DNA of 64,000 bases from an uncultured Lachnospiraceae bacterium (GCA_902788035.1 CADAIL010000006.1:1-64000); one strand, 5' to 3'. Counted from the first letter of the stretch, positions 36,276 to 45,203 are shown. The notes: generated by a model not told the origin, from the sequence alone. Numbers and translations are program-made.

Positions 36276-37380
36276 TAACTACCTCGCTCTCCGGTTCTGC
36301 GAATTCCTCTTTCATAACATCATCAAACTCGCCGCTTGCGCGCGCCTGCGTCTCCGACTTGATATCAATCTTATATCCTGTCAGTCTTGCCGCCAGGCGT
36401 GCATTCTGACCTTCCTTGCCGATTGCAAGTGAAAGCTGATAATCCGGTACAATGACTCTTGCGGCCTTCTCGTCCGGGTTCGCTTCGACCGAGATGACCT
36501 TGGCGGGGCTCAGCGCATTTTCAATAAGAATCGCCGGGTTCTCATTCCAGGCAATGATATCGATTTTTTCGCCCCTGAGTTCCCTTACGACCGCATTCAC
36601 GCGTGAGCCGTTCTGACCGACGCAGGCGCCTACCGGGTCGACATTCCTCTCAGTGGAGGCTACTGCCATCTTGGTGCGGGATCCAGCTTCGCGGGAAATT
36701 CCCTTGATCTCGACAATGCCGTCCCTGATCTCCGTCACTTCCTCCTCAAAGAGCTTGCGGACAAGCTCCGGATGTGTTCTTGAAACAAGAATCTTCGGAC
36801 CTTTTGATGAGTTCTTGACATCGAGCACATACACTCTTACTCGTTCTGTTGGGGAGAACTTTTCCGACTTGACCTGTTCGTTCTCGGAAAGGAGAGCATC
36901 TGCCTTGCCGAGGTTGATGCAATATGCCTTTCCCTGCATTCTCTGAACAACGCCTGTCACGAGCTGACGCACCTTCTGGTAGTACTCATTGAAGACCACA
37001 TTGCGCTCTTCCTCTCGTATGCGCTGCAGAATGACGTTTTTCGCGTTCTGAGTCGCGATACGGCCAAAGTTCTTGGAATTAATATCCACGATAATGATAT
37101 CGCCGACTTCCGCTTCCGGATGGTCAACTCTGGCTTCCGCTACCGTGACCTGGAGGATCGGGTCAACTATATCCTCCTGAGATTCGACAACTTCCTTCTC
37201 AGCCGTTACAGAGAAGTCGAACGTCTCTCGGTTAATGTTGACATTAATATTCTCATTCTTTCCGAAATTGGCCTTGCATGCCTGCATAAGTGACATTTCA
37301 ATTGACTCGAGAAGGGATTCCCTGCTGATATGCTTTTCCTTCTCCAGTAGTTCAATCGCCTCTTTTAATTCGGTGTTCAT
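36199..37380 (-). CDS. nusA: Transcription termination/antitermination factor NusA
   Basis: NusA binds RNA polymerase and controls pausing, termination and antitermination. The 393-residue protein has the N-terminal polymerase-binding domain, an S1 domain with VTGVVQRMQGKAYCINLG, and two KH domains around VGACVGQNGSRVNAVV and LSLAIGKEGQNARLAARL. An acidic tail of about 45 residues follows. It lacks the additional C-terminal repeats of E. coli NusA, as usual in Firmicutes. The ATG has GGAGG 11 nt upstream; rimP is 20 nt upstream. Confidence 0.97.
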   Translation of the reverse strand: MNTELKEAIELLEKEKHISRESLLESIEMSLMQACKANFGKNENINVNINRETFDFSVTAEKEVVESQEDIVDPILQVTVAEARVDHPEAEVGDIIIVDINSKNFGRIATQNAKNVILQRIREEERNVVFNEYYQKVRQLVTGVVQRMQGKAYCINLGKADALLSENEQVKSEKFSPTERVRVYVLDVKNSSKGPKILVSRTHPELVRKLFEEEVTEIRDGIVEIKGISREAGSRTKMAVASTERNVDPVGACVGQNGSRVNAVVRELRGEKIDIIAWNENPAILIENALSPAKVISVEANPDEKAARVIVPDYQLSLAIGKEGQNARLAARLTGYKIDIKSETQARASGEFDDVMKEEFAEPESEVVNESETAGSYEEETAADMSGVPGSQE

Positions 37381-37399
37381 TCTTCAGATTTCCTCCATG

Positions 37400-37864
37400 T
37401 TAAAAATCAAATGCAAGGCGGATATTGGATATCTCTGCCCTTTTAAAGACTGTATCAGTTCCGTCCGACGTGATCGTGACGGTATCATCATCATAAGCGG
37501 TCAGAATTCCGTAGAATTCCTTCTCCCCGTTCACTGCCTTATACGTATGTATCTCCAGTTCTTTTCCCATTGCAAATACATAATCTCTCGGCCGTCTCAG
37601 CTGCCTCCCGAGTCCGGGGGAGCTGACGATCAGCGTATAGGCATCCGGGATGAAGTCTTCCTTATCGAGGAGCGGGTCAAGCGCTCTGCTTGCGGCCTCG
37701 CACTCATCAATACCGACACCGCCTTCTTTATCTATATAGATAAGCAGATTATACTCTCCGCTGACTTTGGCATATTCCGCATCGACCGGGATAAGCCCCT
37801 GCGTGTCACACACGCTGCATAAAAGCTCCCAGGCTTTTTCTTCTATTACTTCTTTTCTGCTCAC
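37400..37864 (-). CDS. rimP: Ribosome maturation factor RimP
   Basis: RimP assists 30S assembly. The 154-residue protein contains the family motifs LIYIDKEGGVGIDECEAASR (N-terminal domain) and YTLIVSSPGLGRQLRRPRDY (interdomain), followed by a C-terminal SH3-like domain with FYGILTAYDDDTVTI. The GTG at 37862-37864 with AAGGA 6 nt upstream is preferred over a TTG six codons earlier. It is the first gene of the nusA-infB operon. Confidence 0.95.
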   Translation of the reverse strand: MSRKEVIEEKAWELLCSVCDTQGLIPVDAEYAKVSGEYNLLIYIDKEGGVGIDECEAASRALDPLLDKEDFIPDAYTLIVSSPGLGRQLRRPRDYVFAMGKELEIHTYKAVNGEKEFYGILTAYDDDTVTITSDGTDTVFKRAEISNIRLAFDF

Positions 37865-37887
37865 AACTCTTCCTTTGTGCAAAAGTA

Positions 37888-37968
37888 AGAGCGGGCATCC
37901 GCCCGCTCTACAGTCTACAGTATCAAATCATCACATAGAACTATATCACCCGCCAATTTAAATTGCAA
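37888..37968 (-). promoter_or_regulatory. Promoter and leader hairpin of the rimP-nusA-infB operon
   Basis: TTGCAA (37963-37968) and TATAGT (37940-37945) are 17 nt apart on the minus strand. In the leader a perfect 9-bp hairpin, AGAGCGGGC/GCCCGCTCT (37888-37909), is followed by TACTTTTG and ends 24 nt before the rimP start. It may act as an attenuator, fitting NusA autocontrol known elsewhere, but this is an inference. Confidence 0.65.
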
Positions 37969-38005
37969 GCACTTTCTCCGCCGAATATGCGCAAAGTTTC
38001 ATAAG

Positions 38006-38329
38006 CCGGCCGCAAACATCATCTTCATCGAAAAACGTATATCCTTCCCTGCGAGCCAAAAAAGCTATTGCTTTTTGGTCTCTCGGTCGGATATACAATG
38101 TTTTTCTCACGAAGATAGATGCTTTGCTGCCGGCAGCGAAATGCAAGTCCTGCGAGCCAAAAAGTGATGATTTTGGTCTCTCTGTCGAATATACAATGTT
38201 TTTCTTACGAAGATAGATGCTTTGATGCCGGCAGCGAAATGCAAGTCCTGCGAGCCAAAAACTGATGATTTTGGTCTCCCTGTCGAATATACAATGTTTT
38301 TCTCACGAAGATGGATGCTTTGCTGCCGA
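38006..38329. repeat. Family 1 structured palindromic repeat, copy 2 with two tandem right-arm units
   Basis: A full core (38006-38133) matches copy 1 in the conserved arms, but its inner stems differ and remain paired: GTATATCC/GGATATAC and CCAAAAAAGC/GCTTTTTGG. It is followed by two further right-half units with a 98-nt period (starting 38136 and 38234), each with CCAAAA/TTTTGG hairpins. The region fills most of the 500-nt gap between parC and rimP, where no gene is supported. Confidence 0.8.
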
Positions 38330-38363
38330 CCGCAAAATACAAGCTGCAGCCTGTCTGAACTGT

Positions 38364-40613
38364 TTATCTCCTGGTGCCTTTTCCCCCTCGTTTTGAGATC
38401 TTCACGCGACCGGGATAGAGTTTTTTGCTGTTGTAGTCGATGGTGAATTCACCCTGACCTCCAAGGAGATACGCGGCTGTCACCTCATCACCCTCGGCAA
38501 GACGGATGCCACGCACGCCGACAGCGGCCTTCTTCATCTCCGGGACCTCTGAGAGCGCGAACCTGATATACAAGCCCATGCCGCTCAGCAAAAAGACCGT
38601 ATCGCAGGTATCGGCCATGCCGACCATGATAACTGAATCGTTTTCCTGAAGCTTTGTCGCCGCCACAGTTCTAACACTGCTCACAAACTCCGCTCCCTGC
38701 GTCAGTTTCACCTGTCCCAGCTTCGTGGCAATGAACACTCTGCCTCCCGCAATCGTCTCCATAGGGCATACCCATACAATATCTTCTGTGCGGTTAGTGA
38801 AATTCGTCAGATTGTCGATCGGCACACCTTTATCACGGAGCCGCCTTGCAGGGATGTCCTGCACTTTAACCGTGTGGAGTTTTCCGGTGTCCGTAAATAT
38901 GCCTATCTTATCTGTGTTCATGACCCGGAAGATATACTTGTGGTCTGCCTCCGCGGCTTCTCTGTTCTTCTCATATAACGCTGCATCGAGGATCTTGACA
39001 TAGCCGAAGCGGTCCATTGCAAATACGACCTCTTCCGGCTCCGTCTGCTTTTCCTCTATGACGACTTCGTCGGCATTTTCTATCAGCGTTCGCCGTTCTC
39101 TTCCGTATTCCCGGCTTATACTCTTAAGATCCGATATGATATCTTCGGACATCGCGTCGTAGTCGTTCAGCAAATGCTCATAGTGAGCTATTCTGCGAAG
39201 GGTCTCCTCATGCTGGGCGATCAGTGCCTCGACTTCAAGGCCAATGAGCTTAACAAGACGCATATCAAGAATTGCCTGGGCCTGTCTCTCGGTGAAGCGG
39301 AGCTTTGAAGCCAGTTTTTCACTCTTTTTAGTCTTGAATGAAATATCCTTTGTCTCTCCGTAAATGAGGCAATTCTTCGCCATCTGGGCGTTTCTCGATC
39401 CTCGCAGGATCTCAATTATAAGGTCGATTACATCGCAGGCTTCGATGAGGCCTTCCTCGACTTCTTTCTTCTCGAGATCCTTTTCAAGGAGAGTGTGATA
39501 TTTCCTGTTGGCAATATCGATCCGGAAGTCAACAAATGCCTCGATTATGCGTTTCAGGGACATGGTCTCCGGTCTTCCGTCAGAGACGACCAGCATGTTC
39601 ACACCGAAAGTATCCTCAAGTCTGGTCTTTTTATAAAGGATGTTGCGGATATTCTCCGCGTCCGCTCCCTTTTTCAGCTCGATGACGATTCGGATTCCCT
39701 CTTTTGAGGACTGGTTGGATATGTCCGCTATGTCTGTGATCACCCGGTTCTCGGCAAGCTGGGCAACATCACCCATGAACTTGCCTATACCGCTGCCCAC
39801 CATGGTATACGGAATCTCGGTCACGACGATCTGCAGTTTTCCGCCCTTCACTTTCTCGATGACCGTCTTTCCCCTGACCCGAAGTTTTCCGGTTCCCTCG
39901 GCATAGATCCGCGGCAGCTCATCCTTATTTACAACGATTCCTCCGGTCGGAAAATCGGGGCCTTTCACATACTCGAAAAGCTTCTCTTCAGGAATATCCG
40001 GATCCTCTATATATGCGCATACAGCCGAGATTATCTCTCCGAGGTTGTGAGGCGGGATCGAGGTGGCCATACCGACGGCAATACCGTCGGAACCATTGAG
40101 CAGAATATTCGGTACCCGGACAGGAAGTACTTCCGGCTCCTTCTCATTCTCATCAAAGTTTGGAACAAAATTGACGACATCCTTGTCGAGGTCCGCGAGA
40201 AAGACCTCCTGCGTGATCTTCATCAGACGGGCTTCCGTGTAACGCATGGCAGCCGCACCGTCTCCCTCGATCGAGCCGAAGTTTCCGTGACCGTCCACCA
40301 GGACCTGACCTTTCTTGAAATCCTGGGCCATCACGACCAGTGAATCATAGATGGAACTGTCGCCGTGCGGATGATATTTACCCATTGTGTCGCCGACAAT
40401 ACGCGCGGATTTCCTGTATGGTCTGTCGTACCTCGTGCCCAGTTCGTACATGTCGTAAAGCACGCGTCTCTGAACCGGCTTCAGTCCGTCCCGGACATCG
40501 GGCAGAGCCCTCGACACGATGACCGACATGGCGTAATCTATATAATTCTTCTGCATGATTTCCGAATAATCGGTGCGCAGAATTCGATCTTCAATCTGTC
40601 TCATATATTCCAA
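38364..40613 (-). CDS. parC: Type IIA DNA topoisomerase subunit A (topoisomerase IV ParC-like; second GyrA possible)
   Basis: This is the DNA-cleaving subunit of a gyrase/topoisomerase IV enzyme, 749 residues. The active-site tyrosine is Tyr125 in [10 protein letters not shown], and the quinolone-binding helix is [12 protein letters not shown]. The C-terminal pinwheel domain is followed by KRGGKG at the extreme end, resembling a displaced GyrA box. The pair is not next to dnaA or recF, is shorter than most GyrA and has a LexA box upstream, which favours ParC; the breakage domain ([11 protein letters not shown]) is gyrase-like, so a second gyrase is possible. A TTG start (40611-40613) has AAGGA 6 nt upstream; an ATG follows at 40604. 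Confidence 0.8.
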   Translation of the reverse strand: MEYMRQIEDRILRTDYSEIMQKNYIDYAMSVIVSRALPDVRDGLKPVQRRVLYDMYELGTRYDRPYRKSARIVGDTMGKYHPHGDSSIYDSLVVMAQDFKKGQVLVDGHGNFGSIEGDGAAAMRYTEARLMKITQEVFLADLDKDVVNFVPNFDENEKEPEVLPVRVPNILLNGSDGIAVGMATSIPPHNLGEIISAVCAYIEDPDIPEEKLFEYVKGPDFPTGGIVVNKDELPRIYAEGTGKLRVRGKTVIEKVKGGKLQIVVTEIPYTMVGSGIGKFMGDVAQLAENRVITDIADISNQSSKEGIRIVIELKKGADAENIRNILYKKTRLEDTFGVNMLVVSDGRPETMSLKRIIEAFVDFRIDIANRKYHTLLEKDLEKKEVEEGLIEACDVIDLIIEILRGSRNAQMAKNCLIYGETKDISFKTKKSEKLASKLRFTERQAQAILDMRLVKLIGLEVEALIAQHEETLRRIAHYEHLLNDYDAMSEDIISDLKSISREYGRERRTLIENADEVVIEEKQTEPEEVVFAMDRFGYVKILDAALYEKNREAAEADHKYIFRVMNTDKIGIFTDTGKLHTVKVQDIPARRLRDKGVPIDNLTNFTNRTEDIVWVCPMETIAGGRVFIATKLGQVKLTQGAEFVSSVRTVAATKLQENDSVIMVGMADTCDTVFLLSGMGLYIRFALSEVPEMKKAAVGVRGIRLAEGDEVTAAYLLGGQGEFTIDYNSKKLYPGRVKISKRGGKGTRR

Positions 40614-40720
40614 TCAATATCCTTCTATTTAGTCCTCGCGGCAGTCCTCCCGCAAGTTCCTTCTCAAGGCGCAGGCCTCAGCATTGTACGCTGCAGATGT
40701 AAGGCTCAGCGTCATGTGCG

Positions 40721-42649
40721 TTAGACGTCAAGTTCTGCATCGCGCGCGTGCTCGTAGATGAAATCTCTGCGGGGCGGAACATCCGTACCCATGAGCACGC
40801 CGGTAATATCCGACGAGAGTCTCGGATCCGCGATCTCAATACGGCGGAGCATCCGGGTTTCCGGGTTCAGTGTGGTCTCCCAGAGCTGATCCGGATCCAT
40901 CTCGCCGAGACCTTTATAGCGCTGCAGAGTGAACTTCTGATCACGGTGAGTCTTGCGATATCTCAAAAGCGCGCTGTCGTCATACAGATACTCCCCCTCC
41001 CCCTTTGCCGGCACTACTTTATAAAGGGGCGGCATAGCGACATATACATGACCTTCACGGATGAGATCCGGCATATAGCGATAGAAAAGTGTGAGCAGCA
41101 ATGTTCCGATGTGGGCGCCGTCGACATCGGCATCGGCCATGATGATGATCTTATCATAGCGAAGCTTCGTGATGTCAAAATCATTGCCGTAGCCTTCAGA
41201 GAACCCGCACCCGAAACTTGTGATCATGGTCCTTATCTCGGCGTTGGCCAGAACCTTATCGATACTGGCTTTCTCGACATTCAGGATCTTTCCGCGGATC
41301 GGCAGTATGGCCTGATAGTTCCGGTCGCGGGCGGTCTTGGCCGAGCCGCCGGCAGAGTCTCCCTCAACGATAAAAATCTCGCATTTTGAGGCATCCCTGC
41401 TGATGCAGTTGGCAAGTTTCCCGTTCGTATCAAATGAATACTTCTGCTTAGTCAGCAGGCTGTTTTTGGCTTTCTCGGAAGTCTTTCTGATCTTAGCGGA
41501 TTTTTCGGCACAGCCGAGAATGACTTTTAACGTATCCAGGTTCCTGTCAAAATAGTGCGGCGCCTGCTCGTTGACGATTTTGGAAACGCTCTTGGATGCG
41601 TCCGCGTTGTCCAGCTTGGTCTTCGTCTGGCCTTCGAATCTGGGATCCGGGTGCTTAATTGACACGACCGCCGTCATGCCGTTCCGAATATCGGGTCCCG
41701 TGAAATTCGTATCCTTTTCTTTCAGGACTCCGATTTCCCTGGCGTAGCTGTTCATGACCATTGTAAAGGCGGTCTTAAAGCCTGTCAGGTGGGTGCCTCC
41801 GTCCGCGTTGAAAATATTGTTGCAGTAGCCCATAATATTTTCATGGAACTCATTGACATACTGGAAAGCCACCTCGACAGTGATCCCCTCATCGATGCCC
41901 CTGAAATAAATCGGCTCCGTCAGGACCTCCTCATTTTTGTTCATCTCACGCACATAGCCGATAATTCCGTCCGGCTCGTGATACGTGATCTCGGTATCCC
42001 TGTCATCCCGCTTGTCACGGAATACGATCGTGAGTCCGGGGTTCAGGTAAGCTGTCTCGTGCAGACGGGATCTGACTTCCGTCGCAGAGAAACGCACTAT
42101 GTCAAAAATTTCGGGATCGGGAAGGAAGTTGACACAGGTACCCGTCTCTTTTGTTTTTCCCATAATAGGAAGAAGACCGTTCACAAGTTCCAGATCCGGC
42201 TTCCCCTGTCTGTAGCGGTCATGATGAATAGCTCCGTCACGCTTTATTTTGATATCCAGATACGTCGACAGGGCGTTCACAACAGAAGAGCCGACGCCGT
42301 GAAGTCCGCCGGATGTCTTATAGGCTTCGTTGTCGAACTTTCCTCCGGCATGAAGCGTCGTATATACAAGGCGCTCTGCAGGCACACCCTTTTCGTGCAT
42401 TCCGACCGGGATACCGCGCCCGTTATCACTCACCGTGCATGAGCCGTCATTCTCCAGCGTCACTTCAATATGATCGCAGAATCCTGCGAGATGCTCATCG
42501 ACAGCGTTGTCGACGATTTCATAGATCAGATGATTAAGGCCTTTGCGGGATGTACTTCCTATATACATTCCCGGTCTCATTCTGACGGCCTCCAGGCCTT
42601 CCAGCACGTGTATACTGGACTCGTCGTAGATTTCCTTTTTTCTTGCCAT
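40721..42649 (-). CDS. parE: Type IIA DNA topoisomerase subunit B (topoisomerase IV ParE-like; second GyrB possible)
   Basis: This is the ATPase subunit, 642 residues, with a GHKL ATP-binding domain (EIVDNAVDEHLAGF, DNGRGIPVG, GGLHGVGSSVVNAL). The transducer domain and a TOPRIM domain (VEGDSAGGSAK, IMADADVDGAHI) follow, ending in QRYKGLGEMDP. There is no large insertion. The ILNVEKASIDKVL stretch resembles GyrB, so naming depends on context: away from dnaA-recF, paired with a ParC-like subunit and under a LexA-like box. GGGGG lies 6 nt upstream of the ATG. Confidence 0.8.
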   Translation of the reverse strand: MARKKEIYDESSIHVLEGLEAVRMRPGMYIGSTSRKGLNHLIYEIVDNAVDEHLAGFCDHIEVTLENDGSCTVSDNGRGIPVGMHEKGVPAERLVYTTLHAGGKFDNEAYKTSGGLHGVGSSVVNALSTYLDIKIKRDGAIHHDRYRQGKPDLELVNGLLPIMGKTKETGTCVNFLPDPEIFDIVRFSATEVRSRLHETAYLNPGLTIVFRDKRDDRDTEITYHEPDGIIGYVREMNKNEEVLTEPIYFRGIDEGITVEVAFQYVNEFHENIMGYCNNIFNADGGTHLTGFKTAFTMVMNSYAREIGVLKEKDTNFTGPDIRNGMTAVVSIKHPDPRFEGQTKTKLDNADASKSVSKIVNEQAPHYFDRNLDTLKVILGCAEKSAKIRKTSEKAKNSLLTKQKYSFDTNGKLANCISRDASKCEIFIVEGDSAGGSAKTARDRNYQAILPIRGKILNVEKASIDKVLANAEIRTMITSFGCGFSEGYGNDFDITKLRYDKIIIMADADVDGAHIGTLLLTLFYRYMPDLIREGHVYVAMPPLYKVVPAKGEGEYLYDDSALLRYRKTHRDQKFTLQRYKGLGEMDPDQLWETTLNPETRMLRRIEIADPRLSSDITGVLMGTDVPPRRDFIYEHARDAELDV

Positions 42650-42670
42650 AAGCTACCCCCTGAGTGTTGC

Positions 42671-42699
42671 ATTATATCACATAGAACGCATGTTCGCAA
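42671..42699 (-). promoter_or_regulatory. parE-parC promoter with embedded LexA-like box
   Basis: TTGCGA (42694-42699) and a perfect TATAAT (42671-42676) are 17 nt apart on the minus strand. Between and over them, at 42683-42696, lies CGAACATGCGTTCT, which matches CGAACN4GTTCG at all fixed positions except the last. Bound LexA would cover part of the -35 box and the spacer. Confidence 0.75.
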
Positions 42700-42747
42700 G
42701 GGGTTATATACAAACAGTTGTGACGGTGCCGACGACGCTGTTCGGGG

Positions 42748-42941
42748 TTCGGTCAGGCTGTTCGGTCAGGCTGTAACGAAGTTTAATAAGCCGGCGCAAA
42801 CATCATCTTCATCGAAAAACGCAGGTCCTGCCCTACGAGCTTAAAAACGCCTGCGCGTTTTTGATCTCTCGGTCGGACCTGCAATGTTTTTCTCACGAAG
42901 ATGTATGCTTTGCTGCCGGCATCGTTACTACATGCACAGCC
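42748..42941. repeat. Family 1 structured palindromic repeat, copy 3 (core 42791-42919), preceded by a 13-nt tandem pair
   Basis: The core matches copies 1 and 2 in both arms. Its inner stems are GCAGGTCC/GGACCTGC and TAAAAACGC/GCGTTTTTG. Outer pairing is GGCTGT-AACGA (42769-42779) with a split complement ending at 42941. Just before it, TTCGGTCAGGCTG occurs twice in tandem (42748-42773). The element lies between the parE promoter and the tRNA-Glu promoter, in a 495-nt gap that has no protein gene. Confidence 0.8.
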
Positions 42942-42960
42942 TTCCCGATCAGCTGCATCC

Positions 42961-43036
42961 TGCCCAAACTATTACCCCCTCCCAAGCTGTTACAACATTG
43001 CCCATACTGTTACACACTGCCCAAACCGTTACACAC
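42961..43036 (+). repeat. Four tandem imperfect 19-nt units upstream of tRNA-Glu
   Basis: Units start at 42961, 42980, 42999 and 43018 with an exact 19-nt period and resemble TGCCCAAACTGTTACACAC. The last two units differ from each other at two positions. They end about 60 nt before the tRNA promoter. Function is unknown; iteron-like protein binding is one possibility. Confidence 0.7.
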
Positions 43037-43098
43037 TGCCACATGGAATAACAAATAAGCTATTTATATAAAGCCATAAAATAAAATTAAAATAATGC

Positions 43099-43130
43099 TT
43101 GCATTCCCTCCGGATTAATGATATTATAAT
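43099..43130 (+). promoter_or_regulatory. Promoter of tRNA-Glu
   Basis: TTGCAT (43099-43104) is followed after 17 nt by TATTAT (43122-43127), with a perfect TATAAT three bases further (43125-43130). The tRNA starts 14 nt downstream. Confidence 0.65.
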
Positions 43131-43144
43131 CGAGCAGCGAATAA

Positions 43145-43216
43145 GGCCGGTTGGTCAAGCGGTTAAGACGCCGCCCTCTCACGGCGGAAACAGGGGTTCG
43201 ATTCCCCTACCGGCTA
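43145..43216 (+). tRNA. tRNA-Glu (anticodon CTC)
   Basis: The 72-nt gene folds as a cloverleaf. The acceptor GGCCGGT pairs with ACCGGCT (one G-T pair at the end) with discriminator A. The anticodon stem CCGCC/GGCGG encloses the loop CTCTCAC, giving anticodon CTC. The T arm is CAGGGGTTCGATTCCCCT, with GTTCGAT in the loop region. CCA is not encoded. A strong terminator follows 8 nt later. Confidence 0.95.
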
Positions 43217-43223
43217 TTCACTG

Positions 43224-43257
43224 AAAACCCCGAAGTTTAACGCTTCGGGGTTTTTCT
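43224..43257 (+). terminator. Rho-independent terminator of tRNA-Glu
   Basis: CCCCGAAG pairs with CTTCGGGG around a 7-nt loop, flanked by AAAA and TTTTT. On the plus strand it ends transcription of the tRNA before the pilin-like gene. Confidence 0.92.
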
Positions 43258-43388
43258 GTTTTCCCGCCAGCAAACCACAGGTCATTTCCCGACACGATCC
43301 GTCCGGATCATATTTTCCCGATTATAAGGCGCAGCACTGCCACTATGTTACTTTGCTCTGATCAAAAGATTGTCAAAGGAGGAAAATT

Positions 43389-45203
43389 ATGCAAAGGAGA
43401 GGATCCGCACTGTTTCTTTTCATCACCGCAGCCTGCCTGCTGTTAATGTTCCCGCAGAGTATTTTTGCCGACAGATCCTGTTCTCTCACCGTACACTCCT
43501 ATATCAGTCAGAGCGGTGATGAGAGTGATGGTACATATGCCGATGGACAGAGTATCCCCGATGACGCTTCGCCTCTTTCGGGGGCTGTATACTCCATCTG
43601 GAAAGTCGGTGATGTCACTTCGCAGACAATAGGCGACACGGTTACACTCTGTGCCTGTCATATGGACGAACAATTTATAGAGCTTCTCATTCCCGGCGGT
43701 CTGTCCCCGGATAGCAGGAGTAACGGAAGCGAATCGGATTATCAATTGTCAGAAATTCAGGATGCATGGGATAAAGCCCCGAAGGATGAGACAGTGCTGA
43801 CAGAACTTGTGAAAAGCCACGGCAGCGCACTGCCTCCTTCCGACATCGACGGCGTAACACGTTCTGATAATCTTTCACAAGGTCTGTATGTCCTTGCCAT
43901 TACGCAGTTTCCGGGCAGAGATGATCTTCGCGTTCTTTCAGGCCATGCGCCCATTCTCCTAATGCTTCCGCAGTTAAACACACAAGCCATGAGCACCGAA
44001 GGCGAACCATTGGATCCTGACAATCTGTGGATCTATGACGTCTCTGTCTATCCGAAAAGCAGAACACTGGAAAGCGGTAAAAAAATACTGCTCCCGGATA
44101 TGACATTAAAAGATGCGGATGACCGTGAAACAGGCAGCACGCTTTCTTTTATTTCTTATATAAATCTTCCGAACCTCGGAGACAGCAGTAATTATGACGA
44201 GATAGCATTAGACGATATTATGACTGACGGCCTGCATCACAAAGAGATCAGAAGGGTAGTCTGCGGTGACTGGCTCGGGGAGGAGAACCTTTCATACAAC
44301 CTTATCGCTGCGTTCAAAGAACTCTCTCCCACGTCGGATTATTCAGCATCAGGTACCGAACACGGTTTCACATTGTCTCTAACGGACAAAGGACTCAGTA
44401 AAATAAACTCGCTCACCGGTAACTCCGGCTTATATGTCATTTATGATGCTCTACTTGGTGCAAATGCAGCCGTCGGAACCGAAGGGCCGGAAGCAAATGA
44501 AAGCATCTGGAACGTCAGTACCGACCGGACTACTGCAAGCCATACACTCCGCTCCCCGCTTGCTTATGCCGCAACTTACGGCATCAATCTCAAAAAAACA
44601 GGTCTTCCGAATGCGTCGGAGGCCCGGTTCTGTGTCCGTTTTGGAGACAGCCTTCTATATTTTGAAAAGACCGGCGCGGGAATTTATACCGCACAGGGAA
44701 CGACTGCCCATGAGGATTCCGTATCCGCACTTTCCCCCGCACCGGACGGACTGCTTCGTATCCGCGGCCTTGATTCGGGCTCCTACACAATTGCCGAAAC
44801 AAAGACCGGGGCAGGCCACAGCCTGCTCACATCGCCCCTCACAGTCACATTGACCGGAGAGGCGGGTTCCGGCTCACTCGTCAAAGCAGAGCTCGGTTTG
44901 GGAAGCGCGAATCCTATCTCCCTCTCTGTTTCAGCAGACAACGGAGGAATTGCTGAACTGTCAGTCAGCAATGAGGCAATGATCACTCCCCTGAAAGCCG
45001 GGGATAACAGCTATTGGAAAGTCGCGGCATGTATATTGGTCTTCAGTATTATGCTCCTTGGGGCTCTGATGATAAGAAAACGAAGACTGGAGAGCGGCGA
45101 AGACCCTCTTGCGGATCGTTTATTGATGACCACAGACCGGGTGAGCGCGGAGGACTATCAGAATGAGAAAAAACGGGATCAGAACAGAGCGAAAACCGAC
45201 TGA
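43389..45203 (+). CDS. Pilin-like surface protein with CnaB/SpaA-type domain and non-canonical C-terminal anchor
   Basis: The 604-residue secreted protein has a signal peptide (about residues 1-27) and an N-terminal pilin-like region beginning near GAVYSIWKVG. A middle fimbrial isopeptide-type domain follows, then a CnaB/SpaA-like domain near residues 400-500 with the E-box-like SYTIAETKTG. The C-terminus has a membrane helix (about 545-562) and RKRR, but the segment before it reads TPLKAGDNSYWK where LPXTG would be expected. A 40-residue tail follows the helix, unusually long for a sortase substrate. GGAGG precedes the ATG. The sortase gene overlaps its end by 41 nt. Confidence 0.75.
   Translation: MQRRGSALFLFITAACLLLMFPQSIFADRSCSLTVHSYISQSGDESDGTYADGQSIPDDASPLSGAVYSIWKVGDVTSQTIGDTVTLCACHMDEQFIELLIPGGLSPDSRSNGSESDYQLSEIQDAWDKAPKDETVLTELVKSHGSALPPSDIDGVTRSDNLSQGLYVLAITQFPGRDDLRVLSGHAPILLMLPQLNTQAMSTEGEPLDPDNLWIYDVSVYPKSRTLESGKKILLPDMTLKDADDRETGSTLSFISYINLPNLGDSSNYDEIALDDIMTDGLHHKEIRRVVCGDWLGEENLSYNLIAAFKELSPTSDYSASGTEHGFTLSLTDKGLSKINSLTGNSGLYVIYDALLGANAAVGTEGPEANESIWNVSTDRTTASHTLRSPLAYAATYGINLKKTGLPNASEARFCVRFGDSLLYFEKTGAGIYTAQGTTAHEDSVSALSPAPDGLLRIRGLDSGSYTIAETKTGAGHSLLTSPLTVTLTGEAGSGSLVKAELGLGSANPISLSVSADNGGIAELSVSNEAMITPLKAGDNSYWKVAACILVFSIMLLGALMIRKRRLESGEDPLADRLLMTTDRVSAEDYQNEKKRDQNRAKTD

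Noticed and set aside
37958..38146. A 62-codon minus-strand frame over family 1 copy 2
   Set aside because: It lies mostly inside the palindromic repeat and has no family resemblance.
38006..38329. The tandem units after parC as a CRISPR array
   Set aside because: The units are 98 nt with no unique spacers, contain long palindromes and have no cas genes nearby.
42769..42941. Family 1 copy near tRNA-Glu as an integration site of a mobile island
   Set aside because: No duplicated tRNA 3' end, integrase gene or cargo was found next to the tRNA. XerD is 40 kb away and looks like the housekeeping enzyme.
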